From contig NZ_JRFE01000020.1 of NCBI RefSeq assembly GCF_000756305.1, positions 3,002 to 47,200 on the forward strand: DNA of 44,199 nucleotides, read 5' to 3'. This document shows, piece after piece, positions 32,985 through 43,035 of this stretch; the first letter of the stretch is position 1; the number at the start of each line of letters is the position of its first letter. The position numbers and the translations under genes were made by a program. The DNA is from Myxosarcina sp. GI1. GTDB lineage: Bacteria > Cyanobacteriota > Cyanobacteriia > Cyanobacteriales > Xenococcaceae. Below the pieces are notes generated by a model. It saw only the letters and a program-made list of their open reading frames with translations, did no database searches and was not told the origin of the DNA.

Positions 32985-34760
32985 TCAAGCCACGAAATGA
33001 TAGATTCTTAGTTCTTCATTTTCATAATAAATCTCGCTTTGAGGATGGTTGTGTCGGTAGGCTTCGCACATTTGTAAGGCTTCATATTCGAGGCTAGCTC
33101 GCCCTGCTGAAGAACGATAGTAACGATAGGTGCGATCGCTCAAAATAGAGTTAGGAAGAATTTCTGGTTCGGTAGCAAAAGTAACAAAAGGAACTTTTTC
33201 AACATAAATAAATAGATGTTCGCCAGAAATAGGAAAGTTAAATTCTGCTTGTTCTGCTTTTGAGGAGTATTTCTCGACAAACTGAGCTAAGTCTTCGTAC
33301 CAGCCAGAGCCATAAATTTCGGCTAGTTGCTCGGCAGGACCTACTAAAGTCCAGCTTTGACGAGGAAAAAACTGAGTTAACTCTAAACTTTTACGAGCGG
33401 TAATCTCGTATTCTAGATAGGTGCATTTGGGTGGCAATGGTAGTAAAAAATTGACGGCTAAAGCACAAGCTAATGCCAAACAAAATTGCTCTGACCATTT
33501 ACCTAATATAAAACTTACCGATTCTGCGATCGCCAAAAATAATAATCCTATTAACAAACTAAATCCTACGGGTAGGGTCAACAAAAAATTTTTTGCCCAG
33601 CTAAATTCTCCTTGAGGTATTGCAGCTAATACACCTAACACTACCCAGGCGATCGAAACTGCTGTCAATGCCAGTCTACGTCCGCCAATAAGCCCAATAG
33701 AAGCAGCGATCGCCAAAACGAGTAATATTGGTGAGGTTAGAGCTACCAAAAGCAAAGCACATAAGAGATTAAGCCAAAAAATTGCTTTTCGCCTGTGTCT
33801 TTTAGCAGTATTAAAGTAATACCCTATGCTAAGTAAGACAAAAATTACTCCTAGTTCTAATTCGCTGCCAGTCCACTGACGAATTTGAGATGCGTTAAGA
33901 GTTTCAATAATTGCCATTCCCCATGAGGCGATCGATTCTGGAAATGCTTCTGGTATTGTCAGTTCCCAGGTAAAAAGATATGCACCCAGGGCAAACATAG
34001 CTACCAAAGTAGCATAGGTATTTTTAGCCATAACACGCAGACAATAGCCAAGACTTAGCACCATTAAAATTCCTAAAATCGCTCCTAAAAAGCGAATCAC
34101 CTGCATTGGCTCAATCGAACCTAATAAAGAAATTGCTGCTGCTATAGTTGGAAATACGGGCAAGCGAGCGGTGTCAGGATAATAACCTGAAAGAATTTGA
34201 CGAGTTGTTAGTAGAGAGCCATAGCTATCGGGATGGCTGAAGCGAAGCTCTAGTAGCGGATACTGCCAGCGTAATAAACAAGCAAAGCTCAAAACTACTG
34301 CGATCGATAAAACAACTAACATTCCCTGGCGTGCTACAGCTTCAAGAGCATTGTTAGCACCATATTTAACTGACTGCCAGCTTTTGCTTGCGGTTTTTTT
34401 TATTGTCTCAAACGATATTCCACTATCTAAAACATCTATTAAGCCAAGCAACCATTTTTGTCCGACTCGTAGAGCGTATTCTTGAGAACGCCTACCGTGA
34501 CTCTCTAAATAGTTTGAAAACAAAAAGCAGCAGTACAGTAAGGTGAGGGTTAGCCAATTCAACAGATGTAAAAAACTCAAACCCAAAACTCCTGCGATCG
34601 CAACTAGCATCGTACGCGACCAAATTCCCACTATCTGGCTTGCGCAAAACTCTCGCTCATCGCTCAAAGAAGTTTTAATTGGCAGCCAACAAAACAAAAT
34701 GAAGAAAATCGTGACTGTCCAAAAAGCAGTAAGTATATCGAAAATAAAAGCTTGTTTCAT
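32985..34760 (-). CDS. Polytopic membrane protein, possibly GT-C-type glycosyltransferase
   Basis: 591 residues with roughly eleven or twelve hydrophobic segments, for example FDILTAFWTVTIFFILFCWL at the start and MLVVLSIAVVLSFACLL. After an N-terminal membrane pair and a charged loop, the sequence RFSHPDSYGSLLTTRQIL precedes a second run of helices; an acidic residue in the first outer loop is typical of GT-C enzymes, here possibly Asp in HPDSY. The last 150 residues form a soluble domain ending NEELRIYHFVA. I do not recognise a specific family, so this is only a structural guess; a scaffold or transporter role is possible. Confidence 0.6.
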   Translation of the reverse strand: MKQAFIFDILTAFWTVTIFFILFCWLPIKTSLSDEREFCASQIVGIWSRTMLVAIAGVLGLSFLHLLNWLTLTLLYCCFLFSNYLESHGRRSQEYALRVGQKWLLGLIDVLDSGISFETIKKTASKSWQSVKYGANNALEAVARQGMLVVLSIAVVLSFACLLRWQYPLLELRFSHPDSYGSLLTTRQILSGYYPDTARLPVFPTIAAAISLLGSIEPMQVIRFLGAILGILMVLSLGYCLRVMAKNTYATLVAMFALGAYLFTWELTIPEAFPESIASWGMAIIETLNASQIRQWTGSELELGVIFVLLSIGYYFNTAKRHRRKAIFWLNLLCALLLVALTSPILLVLAIAASIGLIGGRRLALTAVSIAWVVLGVLAAIPQGEFSWAKNFLLTLPVGFSLLIGLLFLAIAESVSFILGKWSEQFCLALACALAVNFLLPLPPKCTYLEYEITARKSLELTQFFPRQSWTLVGPAEQLAEIYGSGWYEDLAQFVEKYSSKAEQAEFNFPISGEHLFIYVEKVPFVTFATEPEILPNSILSDRTYRYYRSSAGRASLEYEALQMCEAYRHNHPQSEIYYENEELRIYHFVA

Positions 34761-35111
34761 TAAGCTGACAACGATTGTATGGCTTTAACAGAATAGTTTA
34801 TTTACTAATTTACAAATATAGTTTGAATATTGTATAAAACTATCTAATATTTTTATAAAACTTGAGCAAAGATTTTACTGTAAAATACATTTTATTTTTA
34901 ACTATTAGACTAAGGTATAAGTAAAGCAACCGTTTTAAAAACTTAAAAGCCTCGTTTTGTAAAACTTTTGATTTTTAACTTTTGACTTTTGCGTAGCGGT
35001 AATAGTTGCTTTTCCATTTCTTGATTAAGAATTTATTGTATCTTGATGTAATTGCTCTTTTTTTGAGACAAACTAGCAATTGAAATATATAAAAACTCTT
35101 AAATAAATTCT
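34761..35111. other. Spacer between the membrane protein and galE
   Basis: 351 bp between divergent genes, very AT-rich. It holds a heptamer run at 34965-34992. Promoters for both genes should lie here, but none can be singled out with confidence. Confidence 0.5.
34965..34992. repeat. Degenerate heptamer tandem repeat (CTTTTGA)4
   Basis: Four adjoining units: CTTTTGA, TTTTTAA, CTTTTGA, CTTTTGC. It lies about 120 bp upstream of galE. Confidence 0.7.
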
Positions 35112-36164
35112 ATGAAAAGAAAAGTTTTAGTTACTGGTGGTGCTGGTTATATCGGTTCTCACGCAGTACGGCAATTAGGTGAAGCTGGTTATGACGTAGT
35201 GGTTTATGATAATCTTTCTACTGGTTCTGTCGAAGCGGTTTTACACGGCAATCTAATTGTAGGAGATTTAAACGATATACAGACTTTGGAAACAGTATTC
35301 AGCCAACATAAATTTGATGCTGTTTTGCATTTTGCTGCTAGCATTTCCGTACCAGAATCTGTTGCCAATCCTCTAGCTTATTATGCTAATAACACTAGAA
35401 ATACTCTGAATTTATTGCACTGCTGTCAAAAATTTGGAGTTAATAAACTTGTCTTTTCCAGCACTGCTGCTGTTTATGGAGAACCACAAGAAAACCCAGT
35501 TAGTGAAGCTTGTGCGACAGAACCAATTAATCCTTATGGTCGCTCTAAATTAATGAGCGAATGCATGATTCGCGACTATGGATTGAGTTCCGATTTTAAA
35601 TATGTCATTTTACGTTACTTTAATGTGGCTGGTGCAGATTTAGCAGGTAGAATCGGTCAATCTTCGCCTAAAGCCAGCCACCTGATTAGAATGGCTTGCG
35701 ATGCAGCTTTAGGACTTCGTCCTGCGGTTAGTATCTTTGGTACGGATTTCGACACACCCGATGGTACTGGTATTCGCGACTACATTCACGTTGAAGATTT
35801 AGCTGCGGCACATATCGATGCTTTACGTTATTTAGAAGCAGACGGCGATAGTCAAATTTTTAACTGTGGTTACGGACAGGGTTACAGCGTCTGCGAAGTC
35901 ATAAACGAGTTAAAGAAAATATCTAGTATAGATTTTCACGTTGTTGAAGCAGAAAGACGTGAAGGAGATCCTGCTTGTGTGATTGCCTGTGGCGATCGCC
36001 TGCGTCAAATTTTAGGCTGGCAGCCTCGATACAACGATTTGAGCATTATTTTAAGCACTGCTTTTACCTGGGAAATGAAGAAGTTGCAAAAATCGCAATC
36101 TTTAGAGTTATTCAAAGAGCAATTAGAACGCCAACATTATCAATTAATTTCCTCAAATAATTAA
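35112..36164 (+). CDS. galE: UDP-glucose 4-epimerase (short-chain dehydrogenase type)
   Basis: 350 residues, usual for GalE. The NAD loop is VTGGAGYIGSHAVRQLGEAG, the acidic NAD ribose contact is YDNLSTG, and the SDR triad is visible with SSTAAVYGEP (Ser/Thr) and PYGRSKLMSE (Tyr-x3-Lys). RYFNVAGAD is the typical GalE substrate region. The enzyme interconverts UDP-glucose and UDP-galactose, and some GalE homologues act on UDP-GlcNAc/GalNAc; the residue that sets this cannot be judged without alignment. It is 43 bp upstream of the giant deacetylase on the same strand, so a role in making a secreted polysaccharide is likely. Confidence 0.95.
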   Translation: MKRKVLVTGGAGYIGSHAVRQLGEAGYDVVVYDNLSTGSVEAVLHGNLIVGDLNDIQTLETVFSQHKFDAVLHFAASISVPESVANPLAYYANNTRNTLNLLHCCQKFGVNKLVFSSTAAVYGEPQENPVSEACATEPINPYGRSKLMSECMIRDYGLSSDFKYVILRYFNVAGADLAGRIGQSSPKASHLIRMACDAALGLRPAVSIFGTDFDTPDGTGIRDYIHVEDLAAAHIDALRYLEADGDSQIFNCGYGQGYSVCEVINELKKISSIDFHVVEAERREGDPACVIACGDRLRQILGWQPRYNDLSIILSTAFTWEMKKLQKSQSLELFKEQLERQHYQLISSNN

Positions 36165-36207
36165 TAATTCGACCGCGATTTTTTTTAAATAAAATATTTT
36201 ACTAACT

Positions 36208-39200
36208 ATGAATAATCTTATAAATTCCCAACTTTTATTTCCTCTCAATACAGCTTTAGTAACAGCTATAAAAGATGCTTTCAAACAGCTTCGTAGTTTG
36301 TATCGAGAACCAGATTTTCTCCAAAAAATCGAGTTGGCTTTTGGCGATCGCTGGAATGAAGATCGGGCTGAAGCTATGGTCAAAGATTTAATTACAGGTA
36401 AAAATCTACCCGAATTTAAACTTACAACTTCGGCAACCTTAAACGGCGGTAACGGAGCTTTCGATCGCGCTAATAATACTATTTATATATCTCAAGAATT
36501 TCTAGTTAAAAATGTAAATAACTCTCAGGCAATTACTAACTTGCTTTTAGAAGAGGTCGGTCACTATTTGGATAGTCAGCTTAACGCTACCGACAGCACA
36601 GGAGATGAAGGAGCAATTTTTGCCGCGATCGCTCAAAATAAAGAACTATCAGAGTCAGAGCTATCTGCTTTAAAAACTGAAAACGATACTGCGACAATTC
36701 TGGTTGACGGTAAAGAAACCACTGTAGAGCTAAATGCAGCCTATGGCAACATTACCCTCGATGGAAACTTAAGTGACTGGACGCAAAGCGATCGCCTGGA
36801 CTATTTGCCAGGAACGGGACAGGCTGGATATGAAATTTACGGCAAACTAATAGAAGATGCTTACGTATTTGCCATTAAATCTGACAGTACGGCAATAGGC
36901 GCGGGTACTACCGTCTGGCTTAATAGCGATCGCAATAATAGTACGGGTTATCAAATTTGGGGTTCTCTAGGAGGTGCAGAATATAACGTTAACTTTTTCA
37001 GCGACAATAAACCCTATCTCTATACTGGTGCAGCAGGAGAAAACTATGTTGGTGCTTTAAATAGTGCTGCCAGCGACAACGGAAAAATCGTAGAGTTTGC
37101 CATACCAGTGTCGCAATTAAATGGTGCATCTGGCGCGATCGATGTCTTAATTGATGTCAATAACCAAGTATTCTTACCAGGAAGCTATGACGCTCAAAAA
37201 TACAGTATTTTTGGCGATAAATCTCTGCCTACTCGCACCGATGAGAGTAAAAAAATAGGAATTGTTTATTCTCAAGCTACTGCCGACCAGTTTTTCGGAC
37301 TAGATACAGACATCAACCGCACTGCCTATTCGCAGTTATTTATGTCCATACAGGAAGAAGCAATCATGTCTGGCGTTCCCTTCGATCTATTAACCGAAGA
37401 AGATCTTAAGGATATTAATAAGCTAGCCAACTACGATACTTTAGTCTTTCCTGCCATTCGCAACGTTAACAAAGCAGATGTTCGAGCAATTCAAGACACC
37501 TTAACCGATGCCGTATATCAGTATGGTATTGGCATCGTCGCCGCAGGTGACTTTATGACCAATGACGAAACGGGAGCTTTGTTACCAGGCGATCCCTACA
37601 GTCGTATGAAAACTATATTAGGTCTCAAGCCTACTGCCTTTGGTTCTGGAAGTAATGTTACTCTTACCGCAGACAATACTCATCCTGTTACCCAAGGATA
37701 TGTTGCTAATGAAACTATTCGCAACTATCAAGGAATTGGTTGGGCTGCTTATGAAAGTGTCGATATCAATAAAAGTCCAGTTACTACTTTAGTCGATCAG
37801 ACTATCAACGGTCAGACATACAATGCAGTAGTTACCACCCAAACTGGCGGACGCAACGTACACTTTGCCACTACTAGTTATTTGGGAGACAACAACCTCG
37901 CTTGGGAAGCACTACGTTGGTCTACCTACGATACCAAACCTACTGTAAATCTGAGTTTGACGCGTAACAATTCACTGTTCCTATCGCGTAATGATATGGA
38001 TCGCTCGCAAGAGTCATACACTATAAAACCTGAAGATGGTTCTGCTGGAATTTACGATAAAATGTTGCCCATTTTAGACCAGTGGAAGACCGATTTTAAT
38101 TTTGTTGGCTCTTACTATATCAACATTGGCGACAATGTAGAAACTGGTAACTATACAGATTGGACTATTTCTAAACCATATTATGAGGCTTTATTAGCAG
38201 CAGGTAACGAGATTGGCACTCATTCTTACACCCATTTAGAAGAATATGCTAATTACAGTACTCCTAACAATACCAATTTTGCCACCCCCGCACAGCTAGA
38301 GTTTGAATTCAACCAATCCAAACAGATTATCGAACAGCAGTTGGGAATTAAAGTATCTGGTGCTGCTTTACCAGGCGCGCCCGAACAGCTACCTACTGCA
38401 TTAGAAATTGCCCAATACTTTGATTACATTACAGGTGGTTATGCTGGTGTCGGTGCTGGCTATCCTGGTGGTTTTGGTTACTTGCAGCCAGGTCAAGAGC
38501 AGGTTTACTTTGCTCCCAATCTCTACTTTGACTTTACCTTAATCGAATATGGTATTCCCCTTCGAGTTGAAAATAATGGGATTGTTACCTATGTTCCCCA
38601 ACCTCTAAGTGCTGCCGAAGCTCAAGCTGAGTGGATTCGTCAGTATAAAGAAGTTACCAGTCATGGCAACAAGCCAATCGTACTAATGCCCTGGCACGAT
38701 TACGGTCCAACCAATTGGGATAATGCTGGTTATACCCAGGAAATGTTTGCAGCTTTAATCAAAGAAGCTTATAACGATGGAGCCGAGTTCGCCACTCTCG
38801 AAGATACTAGCCAACGCATTCAAGCTTTCGAGCAGTCAAAACTATTTATCGAAACTTCTGGTAATACCATTACCGCAGAAGTCATCGCTTCTGGTGTTGG
38901 TAACTTTGGTTTGGATGTTAGCAATGCGAGCGATCGCGTCATTCAAAGTGTCGATAACTGGTACGCTTACGATAGCGATACCGTCTTTCTACCCACCAAC
39001 GGCGGCAAATTTACGATTAATTTGGGTACTACTCAAGATAACGTTACCCGCATTACCAAACTGCCCATGCGTGCCGAATTACTAAATCTTACTGGTAATG
39101 GATCTACATTAGAATACACCATTGCTGGTGAAGGTTCGGTAGCCCTACAAATAGCTAATCCCGAACTAGCAAGTATTATCGGTGGCGATCGCGTCAGTCT

Positions 39201-39855
39201 AAAAGGCAATGTCGCGCAAATGAGCTTCGATCGCATCGCACAGCATAAAGGTCGCGTTGTAATGGCTACTTCAGGCAGCGATCGCTTAGAAGGTGAAGCA
39301 GGTCAAGATATTCTTGCTGGTCATGACGGTAACGATAATCTTATTGGTAACGGTGGTAATGATGTCCTCAATGGCGGTTCGGGTAACGATGTAATTGTCG
39401 GCGTAGACGCTAACGCTATACTCCCTGGAACGAACGAGATCGATACCATGTCTGGTGGTTTGGGTGCAGATCGATTTGTACTCGGAAGCCGTAACAAAGC
39501 TTTCTACAATGACGGAGTTAGTAGCAATTTAGGTATCAATGGACTAATTGGTTCTTCATGGTTATCCAATCTCTTCTTAACCAGAAACAATAATAGATTT
39601 GAGCTAAGATATTCGCCCAATCGTCCTGTTACAGGATTAGATGACTACGCGCTTATCTCTGATTTCTCATCGGCACAAGGTGATGTCATTCAACTAGGCG
39701 GCAATATATTTAACTATAGTCTGGGTGCTGTACCGACTGGATTACCTGAAGGCAAGGCGGTCTTTATGAATACCAATGAAGGCAACGAACTAATAGCCAT
39801 CGTCCAAGGAGAAAACAACCTCAATCTTTGGAGCCGTAGCTTCCAGTTTAGTTAG
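36208..39855 (+). CDS. Giant RTX-type secreted protein with zincin-like, DOMON-like, GATase-like and polysaccharide deacetylase regions
   Basis: 1215 residues, no N-terminal signal peptide. Residues about 110-175 carry a cyanobacterial zincin-like N-domain (LLEEVGHYLDSQ near 113-124, then GDEGAIFAAI). About 178-331 resemble a DOMON/CBM9 carbohydrate-binding fold (ITLDGNLSDW). About 349-574 look like a class I GATase-like fold (KKIGIVYSQA, GIGIVAAGDF). About 578-870 match a NodB-type deacetylase: EIGTHSYTHLEEY (667-679) holds the metal histidines and VLMPWHDYG lies near 825. Residues about 1022-1066 are RTX calcium repeats (GNDNLIGNGGNDVLNGG), with IDTMSGGLGADRF after them. RTX repeats plus a C-terminal DFSSAQGDVIQL segment suggest type I secretion. 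The neighbourhood (galE, glmM) fits an extracellular amino-sugar polymer as target. Domain borders are by eye. Confidence 0.85.
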   Translation: MNNLINSQLLFPLNTALVTAIKDAFKQLRSLYREPDFLQKIELAFGDRWNEDRAEAMVKDLITGKNLPEFKLTTSATLNGGNGAFDRANNTIYISQEFLVKNVNNSQAITNLLLEEVGHYLDSQLNATDSTGDEGAIFAAIAQNKELSESELSALKTENDTATILVDGKETTVELNAAYGNITLDGNLSDWTQSDRLDYLPGTGQAGYEIYGKLIEDAYVFAIKSDSTAIGAGTTVWLNSDRNNSTGYQIWGSLGGAEYNVNFFSDNKPYLYTGAAGENYVGALNSAASDNGKIVEFAIPVSQLNGASGAIDVLIDVNNQVFLPGSYDAQKYSIFGDKSLPTRTDESKKIGIVYSQATADQFFGLDTDINRTAYSQLFMSIQEEAIMSGVPFDLLTEEDLKDINKLANYDTLVFPAIRNVNKADVRAIQDTLTDAVYQYGIGIVAAGDFMTNDETGALLPGDPYSRMKTILGLKPTAFGSGSNVTLTADNTHPVTQGYVANETIRNYQGIGWAAYESVDINKSPVTTLVDQTINGQTYNAVVTTQTGGRNVHFATTSYLGDNNLAWEALRWSTYDTKPTVNLSLTRNNSLFLSRNDMDRSQESYTIKPEDGSAGIYDKMLPILDQWKTDFNFVGSYYINIGDNVETGNYTDWTISKPYYEALLAAGNEIGTHSYTHLEEYANYSTPNNTNFATPAQLEFEFNQSKQIIEQQLGIKVSGAALPGAPEQLPTALEIAQYFDYITGGYAGVGAGYPGGFGYLQPGQEQVYFAPNLYFDFTLIEYGIPLRVENNGIVTYVPQPLSAAEAQAEWIRQYKEVTSHGNKPIVLMPWHDYGPTNWDNAGYTQEMFAALIKEAYNDGAEFATLEDTSQRIQAFEQSKLFIETSGNTITAEVIASGVGNFGLDVSNASDRVIQSVDNWYAYDSDTVFLPTNGGKFTINLGTTQDNVTRITKLPMRAELLNLTGNGSTLEYTIAGEGSVALQIANPELASIIGGDRVSLKGNVAQMSFDRIAQHKGRVVMATSGSDRLEGEAGQDILAGHDGNDNLIGNGGNDVLNGGSGNDVIVGVDANAILPGTNEIDTMSGGLGADRFVLGSRNKAFYNDGVSSNLGINGLIGSSWLSNLFLTRNNNRFELRYSPNRPVTGLDDYALISDFSSAQGDVIQLGGNIFNYSLGAVPTGLPEGKAVFMNTNEGNELIAIVQGENNLNLWSRSFQFS

Positions 39856-39944
39856 AAAAGCAAACTGTATTTACCAAACAAGTTTGCTAAAGACTTTACT
39901 GTTCGTAAGTTTGAAACGATTGTCTAACGACTAACTACGCAACT

Positions 39945-41360
39945 ATGATTAAAACATATTCTTTAAATAAACAAATTCAAACCGCAGATCTCTCCCTACC
40001 AGCAACTTCTTTATTTGGTACGGATGGCATTAGGGGCAAAGTAGGCGAACTTTTGACCGCACCCCTAGCCTTTCAAGTCGGATTTTGGGCGGGGCAGGTA
40101 TTGCAAACTAACTACTCTCTATCTGCTCCTATAATTCTCGGTCAAGATTCTAGAAACTCTAGCAATATGCTGGCAATGGCACTTGCTGAAGGTCTAAATG
40201 CCGCAGGAGTAGAAGTCTGGCATCTTGGCTTATGTCCTACACCTGCTGTGGCATATCTAACCAATACTCTAGACGCAATTGGCGGTGTAATGATTTCTGC
40301 CAGTCACAATCCTCCTGAAGATAATGGCATCAAGTTTTTTGGTGCCGATGGACTTAAGCTAACTTCTAAACTTCAAGAACTTATTGAGACTGGAGTAAGA
40401 GGAAACTGGGAACCACAAAGCGATCTTTTATATCGAGGTCGTCAATATTATCGTCCACAACTTTTAAAACAATACGTCAACTCACTACAGCAACCCCTAT
40501 TGAATCAGATCGACCTAAAGGGAATGCGAATTGTCTTAGATTTGGCCTGGGGTGCAGCCGTAAATCTCGCGCCAAAAGTCTTTCAAACAATGGGTGCTGA
40601 AGTAATATGTCTTCATAACCACGCCGATGGCGATCGCATTAATGTTGACTGCGGCTCTACTCATTTACTTCCCTTACAAACTGCGGTCATCCAACATCAA
40701 GCCGATTTAGGCTTTGCTTTTGATGGCGATGCCGACCGAGTAATGGCGGTAGATAGCAAGGGAAGAGTTGTCGATGGCGATTATATTTTGTATTTCTGGG
40801 GTCAGACTCTCCGTCAACGGCAACAGTTACCAGAAAACACTATTATCTCTACGGTAATGGCAAACCTGGGTTTCGAGCGAGCTTGGGAACGCTTGGGAGG
40901 CAAATTGGTCAGAACGGCTGTAGGCGATCGCTACGTTCAGGCTGAGATGATGCGTTCTGGTGCAGTATTAGGGGGCGAACAGTCTGGACATATACTCTGT
41001 TCTCACCACGGCGTTTCTGGGGATGGTTTACTTACGGCATTACATTTGGCGGCATCGGTAAAGCAACAAGGCAACTCGTTAAGTGAAATGGTAGATTGCA
41101 GCTTTCAAACCTATCCCCAACTGCTAAAAAACGTTCGAGTCGAAGATCGCCAACATCGCCTAAACTGGCAAAACTGCGACAAACTACAACAGGCAATCGC
41201 TAAAGCTAAAACCGCAATGGGAAATAGCGGCAGGGTTTTGGTTCGCGCCTCTGGTACCGAACCCGTAATTCGAGTTATGGTCGAAGCCGAAAGTGCCGAT
41301 CTAGCTACTTACTGGACGACAAATTTAGTTCGGGCGATCGAGCAGCATTTTTTAGTTTAA
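39945..41360 (+). CDS. glmM: Phosphoglucosamine mutase
   Basis: 471 residues with all marks of GlmM, which converts glucosamine-6-phosphate to glucosamine-1-phosphate for UDP-GlcNAc synthesis. The start of the fold is [16 protein letters not shown], the phosphoserine loop is [13 protein letters not shown], the metal loop is [12 protein letters not shown], the sugar loop is LGGEQSGHI, and the phosphate loop is [15 protein letters not shown]. The sequence is complete. It lies 89 bp after the deacetylase gene and 33 bp before the YvcK-like gene on the same strand, so glmM and the YvcK-like gene are probably cotranscribed. Confidence 0.96.
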   Translation: MIKTYSLNKQIQTADLSLPATSLFGTDGIRGKVGELLTAPLAFQVGFWAGQVLQTNYSLSAPIILGQDSRNSSNMLAMALAEGLNAAGVEVWHLGLCPTPAVAYLTNTLDAIGGVMISASHNPPEDNGIKFFGADGLKLTSKLQELIETGVRGNWEPQSDLLYRGRQYYRPQLLKQYVNSLQQPLLNQIDLKGMRIVLDLAWGAAVNLAPKVFQTMGAEVICLHNHADGDRINVDCGSTHLLPLQTAVIQHQADLGFAFDGDADRVMAVDSKGRVVDGDYILYFWGQTLRQRQQLPENTIISTVMANLGFERAWERLGGKLVRTAVGDRYVQAEMMRSGAVLGGEQSGHILCSHHGVSGDGLLTALHLAASVKQQGNSLSEMVDCSFQTYPQLLKNVRVEDRQHRLNWQNCDKLQQAIAKAKTAMGNSGRVLVRASGTEPVIRVMVEAESADLATYWTTNLVRAIEQHFLV

Positions 41361-41393
41361 AAAATATTTGATTAATTCTATTGGTGAACGCTT

Positions 41394-42773
41394 ATGTTAG
41401 TTGATACTTTAAGATCGAGACAAGAGATACTATCAACAGCAACCTTGGCAGCTAAATATAAAGGTGTCTCCAAGGGACTAAACTTCTACTATAAATGGCT
41501 GGTACCTGGGCTATTAGTAAAACGTTGGTTAATTATTAGTAGTTTGGGAGTCTTACTTACCAGTTTAGGAGCATTTGCTTTACTCAAGCTAACGCACATT
41601 TTTGACTTTGCTGTTGCAGTCTATAGCGCGCTCGCACCAGTAACTCAAATCATCCCTGTCTATATGTCAGGAGTTATAGCGATCGCTATTGGTCTGTATT
41701 TATTTAGCTACGGTCAAACTCATGCTGCTAATTCAGTTATCGAAGTACTCCAACCAGAAAGCGATCGCCAGTTAATCGATCTGTTAATCGCACGTCGTCA
41801 CAAACATCAAGGAGCAAAAATTGTTGCTATTGGCGGGGGAACGGGACTTTCCAACTTATTACGGGGACTAAAGCCATACAGCAGTAATATTACTGCTATT
41901 GTCACCGTAGCCGACGATGGCGGTTCGTCGGGAAGACTGAGAGAAGAAATTGGCGTATTGCCTCCTGGAGATATCCGCAACTGTATTGCTGCTTTAGCAA
42001 AAGAAGAAAATTTACTTACAGAATTATTTCAATATCGCTTTCAAGCTGGCGAAGGTCTAAAAGGACATAGCTTTGGTAATTTATTTCTAACGGCAATGAG
42101 CGAAATAACTGGAGATTTAGAACGAGCGGTTATGGCTAGTTCTAAAGTTTTAGACGTACGAGGAAGAGTTTTGCCAGCAACTCTCAGCGATGTTCATTTA
42201 TGGGCAGAACTGGATACGGGAGAACTGGTTGTAGGAGAATCAAAAATTACCGAAACTCAAGGACAAATTAAGCAAATTGGCTGCCTTCCTGCCAATCCAC
42301 CAGGGCTTCCTGCGGCAATTAAGGCGATTGAGGAAGCAGACTGTATCGTTATCGGTCCTGGCAGTCTCTATACTAGTATTATTCCCAACCTACTAGTTCC
42401 AGAAATAAGAAATGCGATTGCCAAAGCTAAAGTTCCTAAAATATATGTCTGCAACATTATGTCTCAGCCAGGTGAAACAGAAGGTTACAGCGTCTGCGAT
42501 CATATTGAAGCGATCGATCGCATTTGTAGACAAAAACTGTTTGACACTGTACTAGTCAATCGCAGCATTCCTTCTTTGGAGTCATTGCTAGAGTACGCCA
42601 GAGAAAATTCTCATCCCGTTGTTTTCGATCGCGAGAAAGTTTTTAGTTCGGGTCGTCAAATTATTTTGGCTGATGTCTTACAAGAAGATCGTCAAACCAA
42701 GTATATCCGTCACGATTTTCAACAGCTAGCAAAAGTTATCTTACGACATCTACGGCATTTCTCAATCGGATGA
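41394..42773 (+). CDS. YvcK/CofD-like UDP-GlcNAc-binding protein with N-terminal membrane segments
   Basis: 459 residues. Residues about 140-450 are YvcK-like: [65 protein letters not shown] and [17 protein letters not shown]. YvcK proteins in Bacillus and relatives bind UDP-GlcNAc and control the use of carbon and cell-wall shape; they are often called gluconeogenesis factor. The first 140 residues contain two hydrophobic helices (about 43-66 and 85-108, [19 protein letters not shown]), an extension seen in cyanobacterial homologues that would tether the protein to the membrane. It is 33 bp downstream of glmM, whose pathway makes its presumed ligand, a nice functional match. Confidence 0.9.
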   Translation: MLVDTLRSRQEILSTATLAAKYKGVSKGLNFYYKWLVPGLLVKRWLIISSLGVLLTSLGAFALLKLTHIFDFAVAVYSALAPVTQIIPVYMSGVIAIAIGLYLFSYGQTHAANSVIEVLQPESDRQLIDLLIARRHKHQGAKIVAIGGGTGLSNLLRGLKPYSSNITAIVTVADDGGSSGRLREEIGVLPPGDIRNCIAALAKEENLLTELFQYRFQAGEGLKGHSFGNLFLTAMSEITGDLERAVMASSKVLDVRGRVLPATLSDVHLWAELDTGELVVGESKITETQGQIKQIGCLPANPPGLPAAIKAIEEADCIVIGPGSLYTSIIPNLLVPEIRNAIAKAKVPKIYVCNIMSQPGETEGYSVCDHIEAIDRICRQKLFDTVLVNRSIPSLESLLEYARENSHPVVFDREKVFSSGRQIILADVLQEDRQTKYIRHDFQQLAKVILRHLRHFSIG

Positions 42774-43035
42774 GCTTAACTTTGCAACTTTGTATCTGTC
42801 ATATTTTGACCGTAACTTGTTGGAGATAAAATCGCATTTTTCAAGCTCTCTCCGATTGCAAAAATCATAATTTTTGGATGCAGTAAGGCTGTTGGCGATC
42901 GCAATAGATAAAACCATAATCTTATTTTTTAAAGTATTTTATTTAATTTATAGAGCGAGAAAGACTAGAGAAATTTTTACTTGGCGTTCTTCTGGCATAA
43001 TTTATAATGTCTGCATTTGTAGAAGAAGATTAATT

